NCBI GenBank assembly: GCA_012845835.1
Contig: JABAKD010000024.1
Location: 2,588,561 to 2,652,560, forward strand
Length of the DNA: 64,000 nucleotides
From: Undaria pinnatifida
Lineage: Eukaryota > Sar > Phaeophyceae > Laminariales > Alariaceae
Direction: 5' to 3'
Under the pieces are notes generated by a model. The model ran no database searches and was not told where the DNA came from. It was given only the letters and a program-made list of their open reading frames with translations. This document shows positions 9,790 to 20,502 of the stretch, piece by piece. Made by a program: the position numbers and the translations under genes. The number at the start of each line of letters is the position of its first letter. The stretch's first letter is position 1.

Positions 9790-10260
9790 GGGCGGGTCGG
9801 TAATGCAAAAAAACGGCAGTAACTAGACGTTCGATTCGGTTACGAGGCACAACTCGGTAAAGCTCGGGCCGGCCATGGAGCGCCGCGGTAATGGAACGAT
9901 CGGTATCGAAACACTTCGAGAATGGTCAGGTCGGGTTTGTAATGGAAGACGGTGGTAAGTGGACGATAACCGTGTCCGGTAACGAGACGCCTCGGTAAGA
10001 ACGGTCAGAAGAGTAACGAAAAAAGGTGGTAACGATGGGAGTTACACCCGTAAACGCCGTAATACGAGGAAAACAGCGGACATGTGGCGGTAATTGCGGC
10101 AACGGGACGTTAATCATCACGGCAACATGACGACAAACGCGGTAAAAACAGCGGAGGTGTGGCCGTAGTTGCGGCAATAGGATGTTCTTTGTCACGGTAA
10201 TATGATAATAGACGCGAAAACACAACAGCCATTGCGGTAACGAAACGCGACATAGACTTT
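9790..10260. repeat. degenerate CGGTAACGA-type array
   Basis: Short units containing CGGTAA and ACGAGACG recur every 20-45 bp, as in GGTAACGAGACGCC near 9980. The word CGGTA recalls the arrays at the left end of the window but the spacers differ. Confidence 0.55.
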
Positions 10261-11030
10261 TTTTTGTTGCATTGGCTGCCTAGGTGACCTCACATCAAGC
10301 TCGATGCATCATCCATGATGTCTTGGACGTCCCCGGGCATTTCTAAGGGTCCAGGATTGTCTTTAAATGCTGCAAAAGTTGTCCCGGACTGTTTCCAAGT
10401 AGTTTGTGCCCTAAGCCCAGGTTTAAAAGGGTCCGTAGTTACTGAGCACTACCGTTTCCTGTTTATGTCTGCATTTTCTCAGGGTTGAGTAACACCTGGA
10501 CGGCGCTTCTGAGCTGTCGCATGTCCAACGCCGTCGACGAGTTGCCCCGCACGGTTACCCTATCTAGGGAGATACCAAGCTTCCTCTCAGCAATCCGATG
10601 TTGACCTTAGCCAGGCCTGTGACCAGAGTACCATTCACTCAATATCTTGGATGCGGAAAAAACAAAACTGTCCTGATATTATGATTTAATGAAAATTCAC
10701 CTCCCCCCCGCTTGACGTTCCCTTTTTTGCCAGCAACAATGGCTCTTAGACACACACGATTTAGTTCCAATGATTGTTTGCGCTGTCCGTGTTTTGATTT
10801 GGAAAGGGCTCACGATCGACACGCAGCCAACACGATTATACGGGGCGGATGCATTTGTGAACAAGCGCGTAGATATGCGCGGCCAGTGTCGTCCCCCTTC
10901 GATGTGGAAAATAAATAATCAATGTCTTGAATTAGTGTGAATTAACCAGTTTCTCCCAAAACAACCAATTTATACTATCGGCAGAATCTCCAATTTGCTG
11001 TTGTTGCTGTGTTTTCTTCGCTCGCGCCAG
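10260..11030. other. no gene seen
   Basis: Only short open frames without recognisable motifs. Confidence 0.4.
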
Positions 11031-11242
11031 CTTCAAGTCAACATAAAGCAGCCATTCGTGATCCTCCTGCCGATACATATGTGACACATTTACAATTTCT
11101 TCATGGACGCGGGGTCAACATTAACACCACAAAGCCCTTTGGGACACCAGAGGGGAAACATACCGGGAACACTGACGATTTACCGCCCCGGCCGCAAGAA
11201 GCAGCCCGGATTGCTGAGGGTATTGCGTGTCCCAAATGCAAT
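11031..11242 (+). CDS. possible internal exon with C-P-K-C end
   Basis: Bounded by a pyrimidine-rich acceptor (TGTTTTCTTCGCTCGCGCCAG) and a donor AAT/GTAAGG. The 70 complete codons read through a GTPEGKHTGNTDDLPPRPQE segment and end AEGIACPKCN. The CxxC could be half of a zinc-binding site completed in the next exon. I did not find that exon: the sequence turns into a dispersed repeat at 11274. Family unknown. Confidence 0.35.
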
Positions 11243-11273
11243 GTAAGGAGCCGCACGCGAGTCATGCCAACCT

Positions 11274-11540
11274 AGCGTTGCAGCAGATTCTAAGAAGTTT
11301 CTGAGATCCTAACATGAGGAGCTCAACATCTCACCCGAAGCACGACTTGGAAGACACGCGTTCGCGCAACCCGACCAACAAATCCATGCGCTAGTTCTAA
11401 AACAAACATACCCGTAAAACTATCATACTCACCCATAGTTCCACACGTCAGGACCTCAACCGGTCAGAAAACATTAGTTAACCCAAAAAGAGTGCGACCC
11501 TACCGCGGGATAACTCTCGAGCGACGCACGCGGAAGCATG
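11274..11540 (+). repeat. dispersed ~270-bp repeat, copy 1
   Basis: Runs from GTTGCAGCAGATTCTAAGAAG to GGGATAACTCTCGAG and matches 34484-34760 over its length, including GAGCTCAACATCTCACCCGAAG, CGTTCGCGC.ACCCGACCA, ATGCGCTAGTTCTA and AGTTCCACACGT. The ends were not resolved into inverted or long terminal repeats. Confidence 0.75.
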
Positions 11541-12109
11541 ATGACAATCGCACAGCTAGCTGCACGCTTGTTCGATATGGGTGATACAAATCTCTTGCTC
11601 GCTTTTTTTCAGGTCGCTACTTCATTTGCCCAACAAGTAAAGTCATCTATGTTCGCAGAGGCTCTTGACCGTGCGCGATGCTTTCTCTGTTTCTGCAGTT
11701 GAAATCTTGGGTGATTTAGAGGTTAAAAAAAACAAAACGTTCGTTATATCCGCCAGGTGGGCAAACGGCCGAACGAAGTCCAGTCTTTTCAAAAATGGTC
11801 GTATTTCGCCCAATAAACGGGGTAAAATAAACGAGTCGGCTCAAAACAAAACCCTTTTCCCCAAAATGTTTGAAAAAATTGGGCGGTTTTAGACAGTTTT
11901 GTTTTTCGTTTTCTATCGATTCTTCTTTAGCTGATGTTTCCTACGATGCCGATTATGTCGCTACGACCGCCGTACGATCTGCGCGCAATAGATTACTTCA
12001 CTTGTAGGGCAGAGGAAGCACCTGGTATACCTGAGTCCCAATAGGTCTAAAAGCGACGAGACCGATCAGAAAGGCCAATGTCGGCCAAAAAAACGAAGGG
12101 GGTTTCTAC
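11541..12109. other. no gene seen
   Basis: AT-rich towards 11.7-11.9 kb. No domain, repeat or splice-bounded exon recognised. Confidence 0.4.
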
Positions 12110-13460
12110 TATACCGCTAGGCTTCCAAGCCCTAAATGACACGCGCCCTAGGCGAACGGTCAACGCAACTATTAAACACTCCATTATCAACATTCTGCGA
12201 AGACAAGGCTATCGCACAACGAAAAAGCAATCTTCGATAAACAGAAGACCGTTCTATAGGCTCCCACGCCCCAACCATGTACCAAAAAGCTAGACCATGC
12301 GGCAAAAAAAAGCCACGCATCAGCTAACGCCTCATTACTAACATGCTACGAAGTAAAAGCTAAACAAAGAACCGTCTTCGGTAGACAGCCAACCCTTCTC
12401 CAAGTCCCCTCGTCGAAATAACATACCAGTAAGCCCGACAATACCGTACAAAATTAGCGCCACCCAACTACCAACGGCGTGCAAATACTAACCAACTGCG
12501 AAAACAAAGCCACACCTCAAAACCAAAATTCTTCCAAAACGAAAAACAGCAAACTCGTCTCCAAATCCCGACATCTCAACAATGTATCCGTACGCCCGAC
12601 ATCGCCGGCAACAAAAAACCCGTCCAACTACCAACCCAACAATGTCTAGTAAAAAACCTCGACGATACCATACAACATTAGCGTCACCCAAATACTAACG
12701 CCGCAATATGAACCTACTGCGAAGACTAATTTCTTCGAAAAACAGACAACTCGCCTCCGAACTCCACACCTCAACGATGTACAAAAAAACTTGACACCAC
12801 CGGTATAAAAAACACCGGTCCAGCTACTGACCCAGCCATGTACCAGCAAGCTCGACGATACCGCACAAAAATCACGCAATCCAGTTAATAACGCCTCCAT
12901 ACCAACATGCTGCGAAGACAAACGGCCGTATAATAGCTTTGTCTTCAATGAATAGACGGCCATTTTTTAAAATATTTACGCCCTCAACAATGTACCACTA
13001 AGTTCGACGATACGCTGCAAAAAACGCCATCCAACTACTATTTTTTTACACATTTTTCATCAACAGATCGCGAAAACAGAATACCAGGTACTCCACAACA
13101 GCAAAAACAAACGGCGGTAATAAACAGCCTACCCTTCTACTACTAAATGCAAGTTTCCCACGCCTTAGCAACAAACCCAAAAGGTACCTGGAAGAGGACA
13201 CCGTAAAAAAAATATCCATCTATTACCGCCTCAAAACCAATATTCTGCGAAGGCAACTTAACGTACCACAAAAAGTGGTCTTCGAAAAGCAGCCAACTCT
13301 TCTCCTGGCCCCCACGCCTAAACAATGTGCACCCGTGAGTGTGCTCAGCGATACCGTGCAAAAGTAAATGCCATCCAGCTCTCCAAGCCAACAGACAAGT
13401 ATTACCGCTCAATGTTTCGGCTAACGTGTACTGCGAAGGCAAAGTAACCGTATAAAACAC
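12110..13460. repeat. diverged satellite array, unit ~145-225 bp
   Basis: The word CTGCGAAGACAAA recurs in diverged form near 12194, 12345, 12489, 12713, 12907, 13070, 13246 and 13429. Between copies lie CATCCAACTACCA and TGTACCA(G/A)(T/C)AAGCTCGACGATACCG. About eight units, mean spacing near 175 bp. Strand asymmetry is marked (plus strand rich in A and C). Confidence 0.7.
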
Positions 13461-13496
13461 AATGATGAATCATAACAACTTAAAACGAGCGGCCCG

Positions 13497-13560
13497 TGTA
13501 TCGCGCAGCTTGCAAAGATGAGTATCAACCCCGAATTTGTCGAACTCACGGCTGACGTTG
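13497..13560 (-). repeat. dispersed ~62-bp repeat, copy 3
   Basis: Minus-strand copy of the CAGCTGTGAGTTCGA family directly after the satellite array. Confidence 0.75.
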
Positions 13561-14295
13561 TTAGAATAATTGTATAAAATACAAACGCATTAATAGCATG
13601 ATATCATCGTCGACAAAGAGCCACATATTTTCCCCCTGTCCCGAGCACCGATGAATTTCACATGCCCGAGGCAAGGCCGACTGGCGCAAGCTCAAAAGTG
13701 TAACCACCGTCAGTCTCGTGCCTATTACGTCGAATCTTCCACACACCGGACAGATGACGATCTACTGCACTGTAGATCATTTATACCCCATATGTGTCGC
13801 GATGTTATGCTGTGCAGGATCTGAATAATGCAGGTTTGACCCAGGCCGGGAAACATGTGCTAGATCATCCAGACGACCCGGCTCTTACCCGGCAACATGA
13901 CCTATAGCCAATACAGATCATATAGACCACGGATCTATCTGCCCTGCATGACATAGATTATATAGATCACTGACAGGGATCTGATTTTATAAAAATATTT
14001 TCAGGACGTCAGCTGTGAGTTCGACGAATTTCGGGTCAATAATCATTTTTACAAGCTGCGTTGTTGGTACTTGTAATATACTACGTGGGTGAGTTTTTTA
14101 TTGGGACGGGTCCTACTGTAAATATATATATATATATATATTTTTGTTTTGTTGTGATCTGATTTGTCCCATGTGTCGAGTGTTCAACTTCAGCAGAAGC
14201 AAATAATCACCACCAAAGATACTGCTGTCCATTGCAGCCATGACAACTACTAAGAAAACGAGTGCTAAGAAAGGTAGCCTGAGGTTGACACGAAA
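13561..14295. other. GATC-rich repeat fragments and TA microsatellite; no gene seen
   Basis: Contains a CCCGGCAACATGACCTATAG stretch (about 13890) that is repeated inverted near 20110-20150, and a (TA)n run at 14119-14142. Confidence 0.5.
14004..14062 (+). repeat. dispersed ~62-bp repeat, copy 4
   Basis: Plus-strand copy of the family. It lies 440 bp from the inverted copy 3. Confidence 0.7.
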
Positions 14296-14450
14296 ATAAC
14301 TAAAAATCGGGAACCGTCATGCTGAAGCTAGTGTAGAACGACCCCGTTCTCAAGCAAGAAATTCAGCCTGACTCAGCATTCTTGTTCCTTATCACTGTTG
14401 TTTTTTGCCCTCCGACAATATAGCGTAGATGTCGGTGCCCTGTTTTGTAT
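14296..14450. repeat. dispersed repeat shared with 30538-30650
   Basis: CGGGA.CCGT..TGCTGAAG.TAGT.TAGAACG and the following AAGAAA..CAGCCTG..T match 30538-30650. The GCCCTCCGACAATATAGCGTAGA portion is shared with 62048-62070. Confidence 0.6.
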
Positions 14451-14604
14451 CCTCCGAAATTTTAGGCCACCTCCAGTACACCTTAAACCCCAACAACAAA
14501 GAAAATTACAGTACAGCGCAGCGCTAAAGGATGAGATGCATCATTCTTCACACAGCCGGGACGGGACCCCTGTTTAAAGAGAACAAGTCCAGCCGCCCCC
14601 AAAC

Positions 14605-15192
14605 TCAGGCATCCGCATCCATACCCGAGCGTAATTGCGCCAATTCGCATTCTAGCGCTTTGATGAATGGGACGTCGGGGACGCCCGCATTCTTCTCTTC
14701 CACAAGCATCTGGCGTGTATTGATGTACAGCTCTTTGCACCTCGTCAGTGCGTTTCCCCTCGCATACGCAGCGCGGGAGTGATCGAGGTTTTGAGCTTCC
14801 TGGGCTTGTCATGCCTCGTCCTCACCCGCCGAACGGTAAGACGCCAACTCTGATCGCACCATGGGGAGGTATATATCGATGAGCTCTTTCGTATGCTTCT
14901 TCCGGCGTGCTTCAGCGCGTTTCACCTTCTCGGCCCGACGAAGCTAATTCGCCTCCGACTCCCGATCAATCTCATTGGCCAATGCAAAGCCGCGCTCGTC
15001 TTCTTCGCGCAACCGTATTCGCCACCGCTCCCCTTTTTCTTTGTTGTCCTGCAGGGGAGTTGTGACGAAGCGGGGTTGTCGAAGTTAGCTTCCGCCCATG
15101 TACTCTTCTGGAGGAGCACGCCGATGGGCTCCACAAAAAACGGAGCTTCTAAAGCCACGGACGTTCTGCATGTCGAAGATGTCACTCTCTCC
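14605..15192 (-). pseudogene. disabled coiled-coil-type protein gene
   Basis: The minus strand starts at a strong acceptor (CACCCCGTTTTTTACTCAG) and encodes about 195 residues of clearly protein-like sequence interrupted by in-frame TAA, TAG and TGA codons before a final TGA at 14605. Readable blocks include SDIFDMQNVRGF, ERWRIRLREEDERGFALANE, RAEKVKRAEARRKKHTKELI, IYLPMVRSELASYRSAGEDE, ALTRCKELYINTRQMLVEEK and NAGVPDVPFIKALECELAQL. Between about 14990 and 15140 a neighbouring frame (VLLQKSTWAEANFDNPASSQ) reads more naturally, implying two compensating frameshifts. The charged heptad-like blocks suggest coiled coils. A fragment of the first block recurs at 15529-15594. The family is not recognised. 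Confidence 0.6.
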
Positions 15193-15528
15193 TGAGTAAA
15201 AAACGGGGTGAAGGGGCAACGAACACAATTCAACTATTGTCAATGTTGGCGGCTAACGGTATTCTTTGTAAGGTCTTCGTAACGAGCGTAAAAAAACGCG
15301 ATTCGTGACAACAAGTCATCATTATAAACTTCAAAATTTCCCGTTAAAAAAAAACACGATTTTTTGCATGAATCCTCACATCAATTTGTTACGGAATTTT
15401 TCAAAACAAACACACCTTTACACAATTCGTGACAAATATCACACTTCGATAAAACAACCACGTAGTTTGGGTCACGATTCATGGCATCTTTTTCATTCTC
15501 TAGGAATGCCTCAAACAGTAAAATCGAC

Positions 15529-15594
15529 TTATATCGAGGGGTCGCGTTGAGGGTGAACACCGCAAACGCTTTGCATGTCGAGGACGCTGTGCTC
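15529..15594 (-). pseudogene. fragment related to start of the 14.6-15.2 kb pseudogene
   Basis: Encodes EHSVLDMQSVCGV, matching ESDIFDMQNVRGF of the neighbouring pseudogene, then stops at TAA. A further look-alike (RYSVFEIHE) lies near 5640 on the minus strand. Confidence 0.4.
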
Positions 15595-15770
15595 TTACCA
15601 AAAAAAAGGAAGGCATGGAGAGGGGGGGCGGCAACGAAAACAGCGTAACTAGGGTCAACTCAACATCACTTTAACTCTCTTACAGTGATACTGCAAAAGG
15701 CATTCCACACAAAAATGAAAGCAACCTGTCCTCAAAAGAGTGGGCGGAGTTCCAAACGGGTTAAATGCCG

Positions 15771-16307
15771 CCGGGCTTTTCACGGGTCGAGTTCTTCTCG
15801 CGGATCGGGTCAACCTGACCCGACCCGACCCGACCCGAGAAGTTTGACAAATTCCTGACCCGACCATACCCGACATTTCGAACGCGTCCTGATCCGACCC
15901 GATTTCCCCCTCGAGATTTGGAGCCTCCTGACCCGACTCGCGAGACGGGTCATGACCAACTAAAACCCGTGGTGAAATGGCTATGAGAAACGTATGTTGG
16001 TGTTCGTGCTGCCCACGTTATGTGCCGGAGTGATCATCACCGTTCGGGTAGAATTGCGTACCTACACGGTAACGCCCATTGAAAGGCATCAGGGCTTGTC
16101 GCGGGTCATGACCCGACCAGCGGATCGTTTCAGGAGGTTTTCAAACTCTCGCGAGTCGAGTCGGGTCGAGTCAGTAAAATTTAACGGCTCGGGTCGGGTC
16201 GGGTCGGGTCGAGTCAGTAGACTTTCAAATCCCACGGGTCAGGTCGGGTCGGGTCATCCCGATCCAACCCAATCCGCGACATGTGAGCCGACCCGTGAAA
16301 AGCCCTA
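15771..16307. mobile_element. hAT-like MITE rich in GGGTC repeats
   Basis: The termini are inverted repeats: GGGCTTTTCACGGGTCG at the left and its complement at the right, where the rightmost end reads YAGGGCTTTTC from outside. Flanking octamers AAATGCCG (15763-15770) and AAAAGCGG (16308-16315) agree at 6 of 8 positions, as expected for an aged hAT target duplication. The subterminal parts are runs of GGGTC in opposite orientation on the two sides. No transposase is encoded. Confidence 0.6.
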
Positions 16308-16620
16308 AAAAGCGGAGAAACTTAGATGTGGGCAATTGTGGCAACTTATACATGAACAAAAGGGGCAGCACGTGAACAACTTGCGGCACGCGCACGAGAG
16401 CCCGCAGGGAAACCTAGATAAACGCAAACGAACATGACCAAAACATACACCATACACCGCAAATTCGATAGCATCACGGCCATAAAATCAACGGCAGCAT
16501 GTTTCACTGGTGACCTTAGCAGAAACCCGAGAAGGTTTGACCTATCCCGGACTTCATGTCGACTGTCGGCTGGTTACATACCGCGTAACCGGTAAGAGAA
16601 CCCAACCCCGTCGAACGATT

Positions 16621-16820
16621 TTCAATGGCTGATTTGCTCGACAACGGGGAGAGTGCAAGCGCAGAGCGATGCCTTTTTGGAAGGATCTCGGCGAGCTCTT
16701 GCCAATGGCTACCATCTTCGTTGTGTGTGCCCCTCTAGGTTTGGGGAAAACCGGTCCGGAATATTCATCCCAAGGGGTTTGTTATCTTGGAGCCAAAAGG
16801 CGGGGACGCATGAAGTGCGC
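16621..16820 (+). repeat. dispersed CTCGACAACGG..GAGTGCAAACGC repeat, copy 1
   Basis: Shares GATTT(T/G)CTCGACAACGG, GAGAGTGCAA.CGC, CGTTGTGTGTGCCCC, GGTTTGG.GAAAACCGG with copies at 20503-20890, 40058-40240 and 52785-52970. About 200 bp. Function unknown. Confidence 0.7.
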
Positions 16821-16861
16821 CCCCCGGGGTGGAGACAGCCTCCTGTTGTAACAAGAAATAT

Positions 16862-17110
16862 GTGCAGCGTTTATTTACCGGGGTAACTACTCTCTGCCAC
16901 GAGGTGTCGCGTTGATTACATGCGTACGTCGGGAATTAGCCCGAGATGGTTCTCTGCCTAGCCGCAGCAGAGAGACTTCATTGATATGTGTAGCGTTTAT
17001 TTACCGGGGTACCTACTCTCTGCCACGAGGTGTCGCGTTGATTACATGCGTACGTCGGAATTAGCCCGAGGTGGTCCTCCGCGTAACCGTAGCATAGATA
17101 CTTCATTGAT
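16862..17110. repeat. tandem duplication, ~125 bp x 2
   Basis: Both units begin GTG(C/T)AGCGTTTATTTACC and end ACTTCATTGAT, with only a few differences, so the duplication is recent. Confidence 0.85.
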
Positions 17111-17889
17111 CCGGAAGCTATGCACGAAATAAAGCGACGGCGGAACGATGCAACGGTACTCCGGGCTTTACGTGTTCGAGCTGGACGTCGTTCGACAACT
17201 TGTAGGCGACCTGGTTACCGTTTGTTGTTTGGTGGGATCCTGTGAGAGTATGGGATCCCGCGGGACCCCATGAGTGTACCATGGGATCCCACGGGTGCCA
17301 CAAAATCTCACGGCAAGTCCCACGGCACACAAAGAAGCATTGCAAACCGTTGTCAACAGCGCACCCATCACGCCCTACATACGCCCTACATAGCGTGGGT
17401 AACGAACGTACGCACACGAGTTGTTGCTGTTGTAAATGTCACACGAATTCGTCGTCGCAATCTGGTCCGCGGCCACAAGACAGGTTCCAATAACCCTTGA
17501 AGTGGAAGAACATTGAACGAAAATAACCAAATACAACAATACGATCGTAGCTGAACTAAGTAGTATCAGACAAGAAATGAAATTGAACTCAGAAATCAGC
17601 ATACGTACGCATCAGGGACGTACCATAAGAATTCCCCAGCTCTTAATCATGTTTGCATCGACAGCTACACTCGCGTGCGCGTTTACCATGTAATACGATA
17701 GAGGCCCTTATAAATGGATCTACTCGATTATTTGTCAAGCGATTCACGGCCGCACAGAAAACTCTCCATGTACATGGGGCGCTACCCTCAAGTACATCTA
17801 TTTTCGCACACTTTAACCAAGGGCCCTAATACGCAAAACTACATGCTGAACATACTTTAACCTCACTTTTACGTCCTACCTCCTGGACA
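17111..17889. other. GGGATCCC cluster; no gene seen
   Basis: At 17232-17330 the word GGGATCCC recurs in both orientations (ATGGGATCCCGCGG, ATGGGATCCCACGG). No coding sequence recognised. Confidence 0.45.
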
Positions 17890-18340
17890 AGCCGTGGTCA
17901 TCACACGTTCTTCCCCCCGGTACATGCCTTCACTATTATCGCACAGAGCGTTCAGCCTCCCCACTGTTTGTCGATTGTCATCGAAGTTCACTCTACATTA
18001 TATGTCTATCCCTGCTCCCCTCGGCAAGCGCCTTCACTACTATTGCGTAGAGGGTTCAGCATTCCCACTGCTTGCCTATTTTCATCGAATTTTGCTCCTT
18101 ACTACCAGCCTGAGCATATCGCGCAGAAAACTCAGCATTCCCAAAGCATGTCGATTTTCATTGAATTTTGCTTTACACTGCCAGCCTACGTGCATGCTAG
18201 CTGTGTATTTTTTCGTCGAATTTTGCTCTAGACTATCAGCCTGCATATATCCTACCTGTGTCCTTGTTTGAATCATTTTTTTCTCTAAACCCTCAGCCTG
18301 CATATATCCTACCTGTGTCTTTGGACCTACGAGCGCCTCG
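17890..18340. repeat. diverged tandem repeat, unit ~60-105 bp
   Basis: TTTTCATCGAATTTTGCTC and CAGCCTGCATATATCCTACC recur in order several times. Units differ by up to a third of positions. Confidence 0.65.
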
Positions 18341-18365
18341 TGGGTCTCCAGCCAGATGCCTTTCT

Positions 18366-18840
18366 TGAACCAACAGCACCACTGTCCAGCTCCGACGTGG
18401 AGGCCTGCTTTTCGGACTGAACGAAGTGCCCTCAAAACACTTAAAGCGCCAACATGTTCATGAGACGTGGGCAGTAAAGGTGCTGCCCTTTTAGGAGCCG
18501 TCTGATCTGCGATCTAGCAGCAAAATTTCCTGGGTTGGGTCTGTACAGCACAGATCCTGCACAACATATCATATCGACAGCTATAGGATCTAGATTATTT
18601 AGATCTAAATCGTGCACCACTGCCCGGCTCCGACCTGGAGGCCTGCTTTTCGGACAGGGCGAAGCACTCTCAAAACACTGCAAGCGCCAAGATGTTCATG
18701 ACACGTGGGGAATAAAGGAGCTACCGTTTGGGAGCCGTGTGATCTAGCAACTTATTTCCTAGGTTGGATCTGTACTTGCTCCGATCCTGCACAACATCCA
18801 TATAGACAGATGTAGGATTTTGACTATCTAGATCGTGCAT
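18366..18840. repeat. direct duplication, ~240 bp x 2
   Basis: CACCACTG(T/C)CC(A/G)GCTCCGACGTGGAGGCC through GGATCTGTAC and CAGATCCTGCACAACAT occur at about 18376 and 18613. The end portion (TAGGATCTA.ATTATCTAGATCGTGATCTGTC) also recurs near 19220 and 20237. Confidence 0.7.
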
Positions 18841-18980
18841 GAGCTAGATCGTGCATGAGCTAGATCGTGATGAGCTAGATCGTGATCTGTCTGATGCTTG
18901 GAAAGCTGCATCCACTCAACCAGACGCAATCTCGTTGCGAATCCTGCACAGCCACATCATATTTACAAAATGAAAAAATA

Positions 18981-19050
18981 CACTTCAGTTGTGAGATCGA
19001 CCAAATAGGATTTTGATCAAACCTCATCTTTGCAACCTGCGTGTGATACT
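18981..19050 (+). repeat. dispersed ~62-bp repeat, copy 5
   Basis: Followed by TTCGATCGTGCGTGTTACGGGGTGTGT, which is also present after the partial copy at 20961-21005 and after the copy at 55161, so these three belong to a longer subfamily. Confidence 0.7.
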
Positions 19051-20500
19051 TCGATCGTGCGTGTTACGGGGTGTGTATACCCTCGTGAAGGATACATACA
19101 GGTCGGTGACTCCCTGCTGATGTCAGGGTCAGCAGGACTAAGACGTTCAGCCTTGTTCTGCGCACGGAAACATACAACCCGCATCGAGGGGGGGGAAACA
19201 TACATATCATATTGACAGGCGTAGGATCTACATTATCTAGATCGTGATCTGTCCGAAGTACGGAAGGTTGCACCCGCTCAATCGACGCACTATCGTCGCT
19301 CAAATCCGCACGAGCACCCCCTGCTGAGAGTTCGATGCCAATGGAGACATGGAGCTTGTGCGTCCCTTCAACTGGGTTGGTCCTGCCGTTCCTTCTGCTC
19401 CTGAAAACAATCGAACACGTCGTTTTCACCGTTGATCTAAGATACCTTCCTGTTTTAAAATACCACCCTACAAAAGGAACCCACCCCGTGCTATATAAAA
19501 GGCAAACCACTACCATAATGAATGCTTATCACCCGAGGGTGGTTTCTCAGATCAATACGTGGGTATATCATCGAAAAAACTTCTTACTCGATGTCGAGGC
19601 CCGGAGGAGGCGCTGTCGCATCTTGGGGGACTAGACAGCAGTGCCTTTATATCGGGATCCTTGCTCCTAAAGGCACACACCGCGCAATGTAGCTAGTGCC
19701 GGCGGACACCCCGGTGTAGACCGCAAACGTGATTATGTTAAATGCTTGATACGGTCTGTGTAGCACCTAAACATATTTGAGGTCCCTTACTTCAGGATCT
19801 CCATACCTCATCCAACAACTGATTTAACGAAACGAAAGCATTAAGCTAAAGCCCGATGAACTAACCATGAGCTACGGTATCTAACGGGATTTTATGGTAA
19901 CGCATCGGGTCCAAAGGCATTGGGTAGCTCCTCAGCTGAAGATCCTCCGTCTGATCAGCAATACATACTTGGGCTCAAAACCCCCAACCCCCTACCACAG
20001 CACGCCTCGGTGGTGAGAACGGTGCACTCATCGAACAGATCAGATCCCTATTGATCTATTCATGATCTGTGTGCTTCAGGGAAGACAGATCCCCAGTCTG
20101 CATGATCTGCGTGGTCCATAGATCATGTTGCCGGGTGAAAACCGGGTGATCTGTATCATCTATTAATAGCATGTGATTCCTAGATTGGATCTGTACGAAT
20201 ACACAGATCCAGCACAACATACCATGCCATAAGGTATAGGATCTACATTATCTAGATCGTGATCTGTCGGGTACGTGTTCGCGAAGCGAGCGTGCCGGGA
20301 GTTGGGGCTTCTTGTCGGGGCTGGTGCTCCAGCCAAATACCAATCCAGCGGCCTTCCTTCACTCCCCTACGCAAGTCCGTCGAACAGGAAGTGCTGGCGA
20401 CCTCTTGGGCTGGCTGTTTGTCCCTGGGTTTCGATCCATACCAGCCTACCGTGATGTATAACACGCAAAAGATAACTCATTCCCATCGGTTGAAAATCAA
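19051..20500. other. GATC-rich repeats; no gene seen
   Basis: Repeat fragments (TCTAGATCGTGATCTGTC near 19235 and 20255, CCGGGTGAAAACCGGGTGATC near 20130) in otherwise featureless sequence. An open frame at 19335-19634 shows no supporting motif. Confidence 0.4.
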
Positions 20501-20502
20501 AC

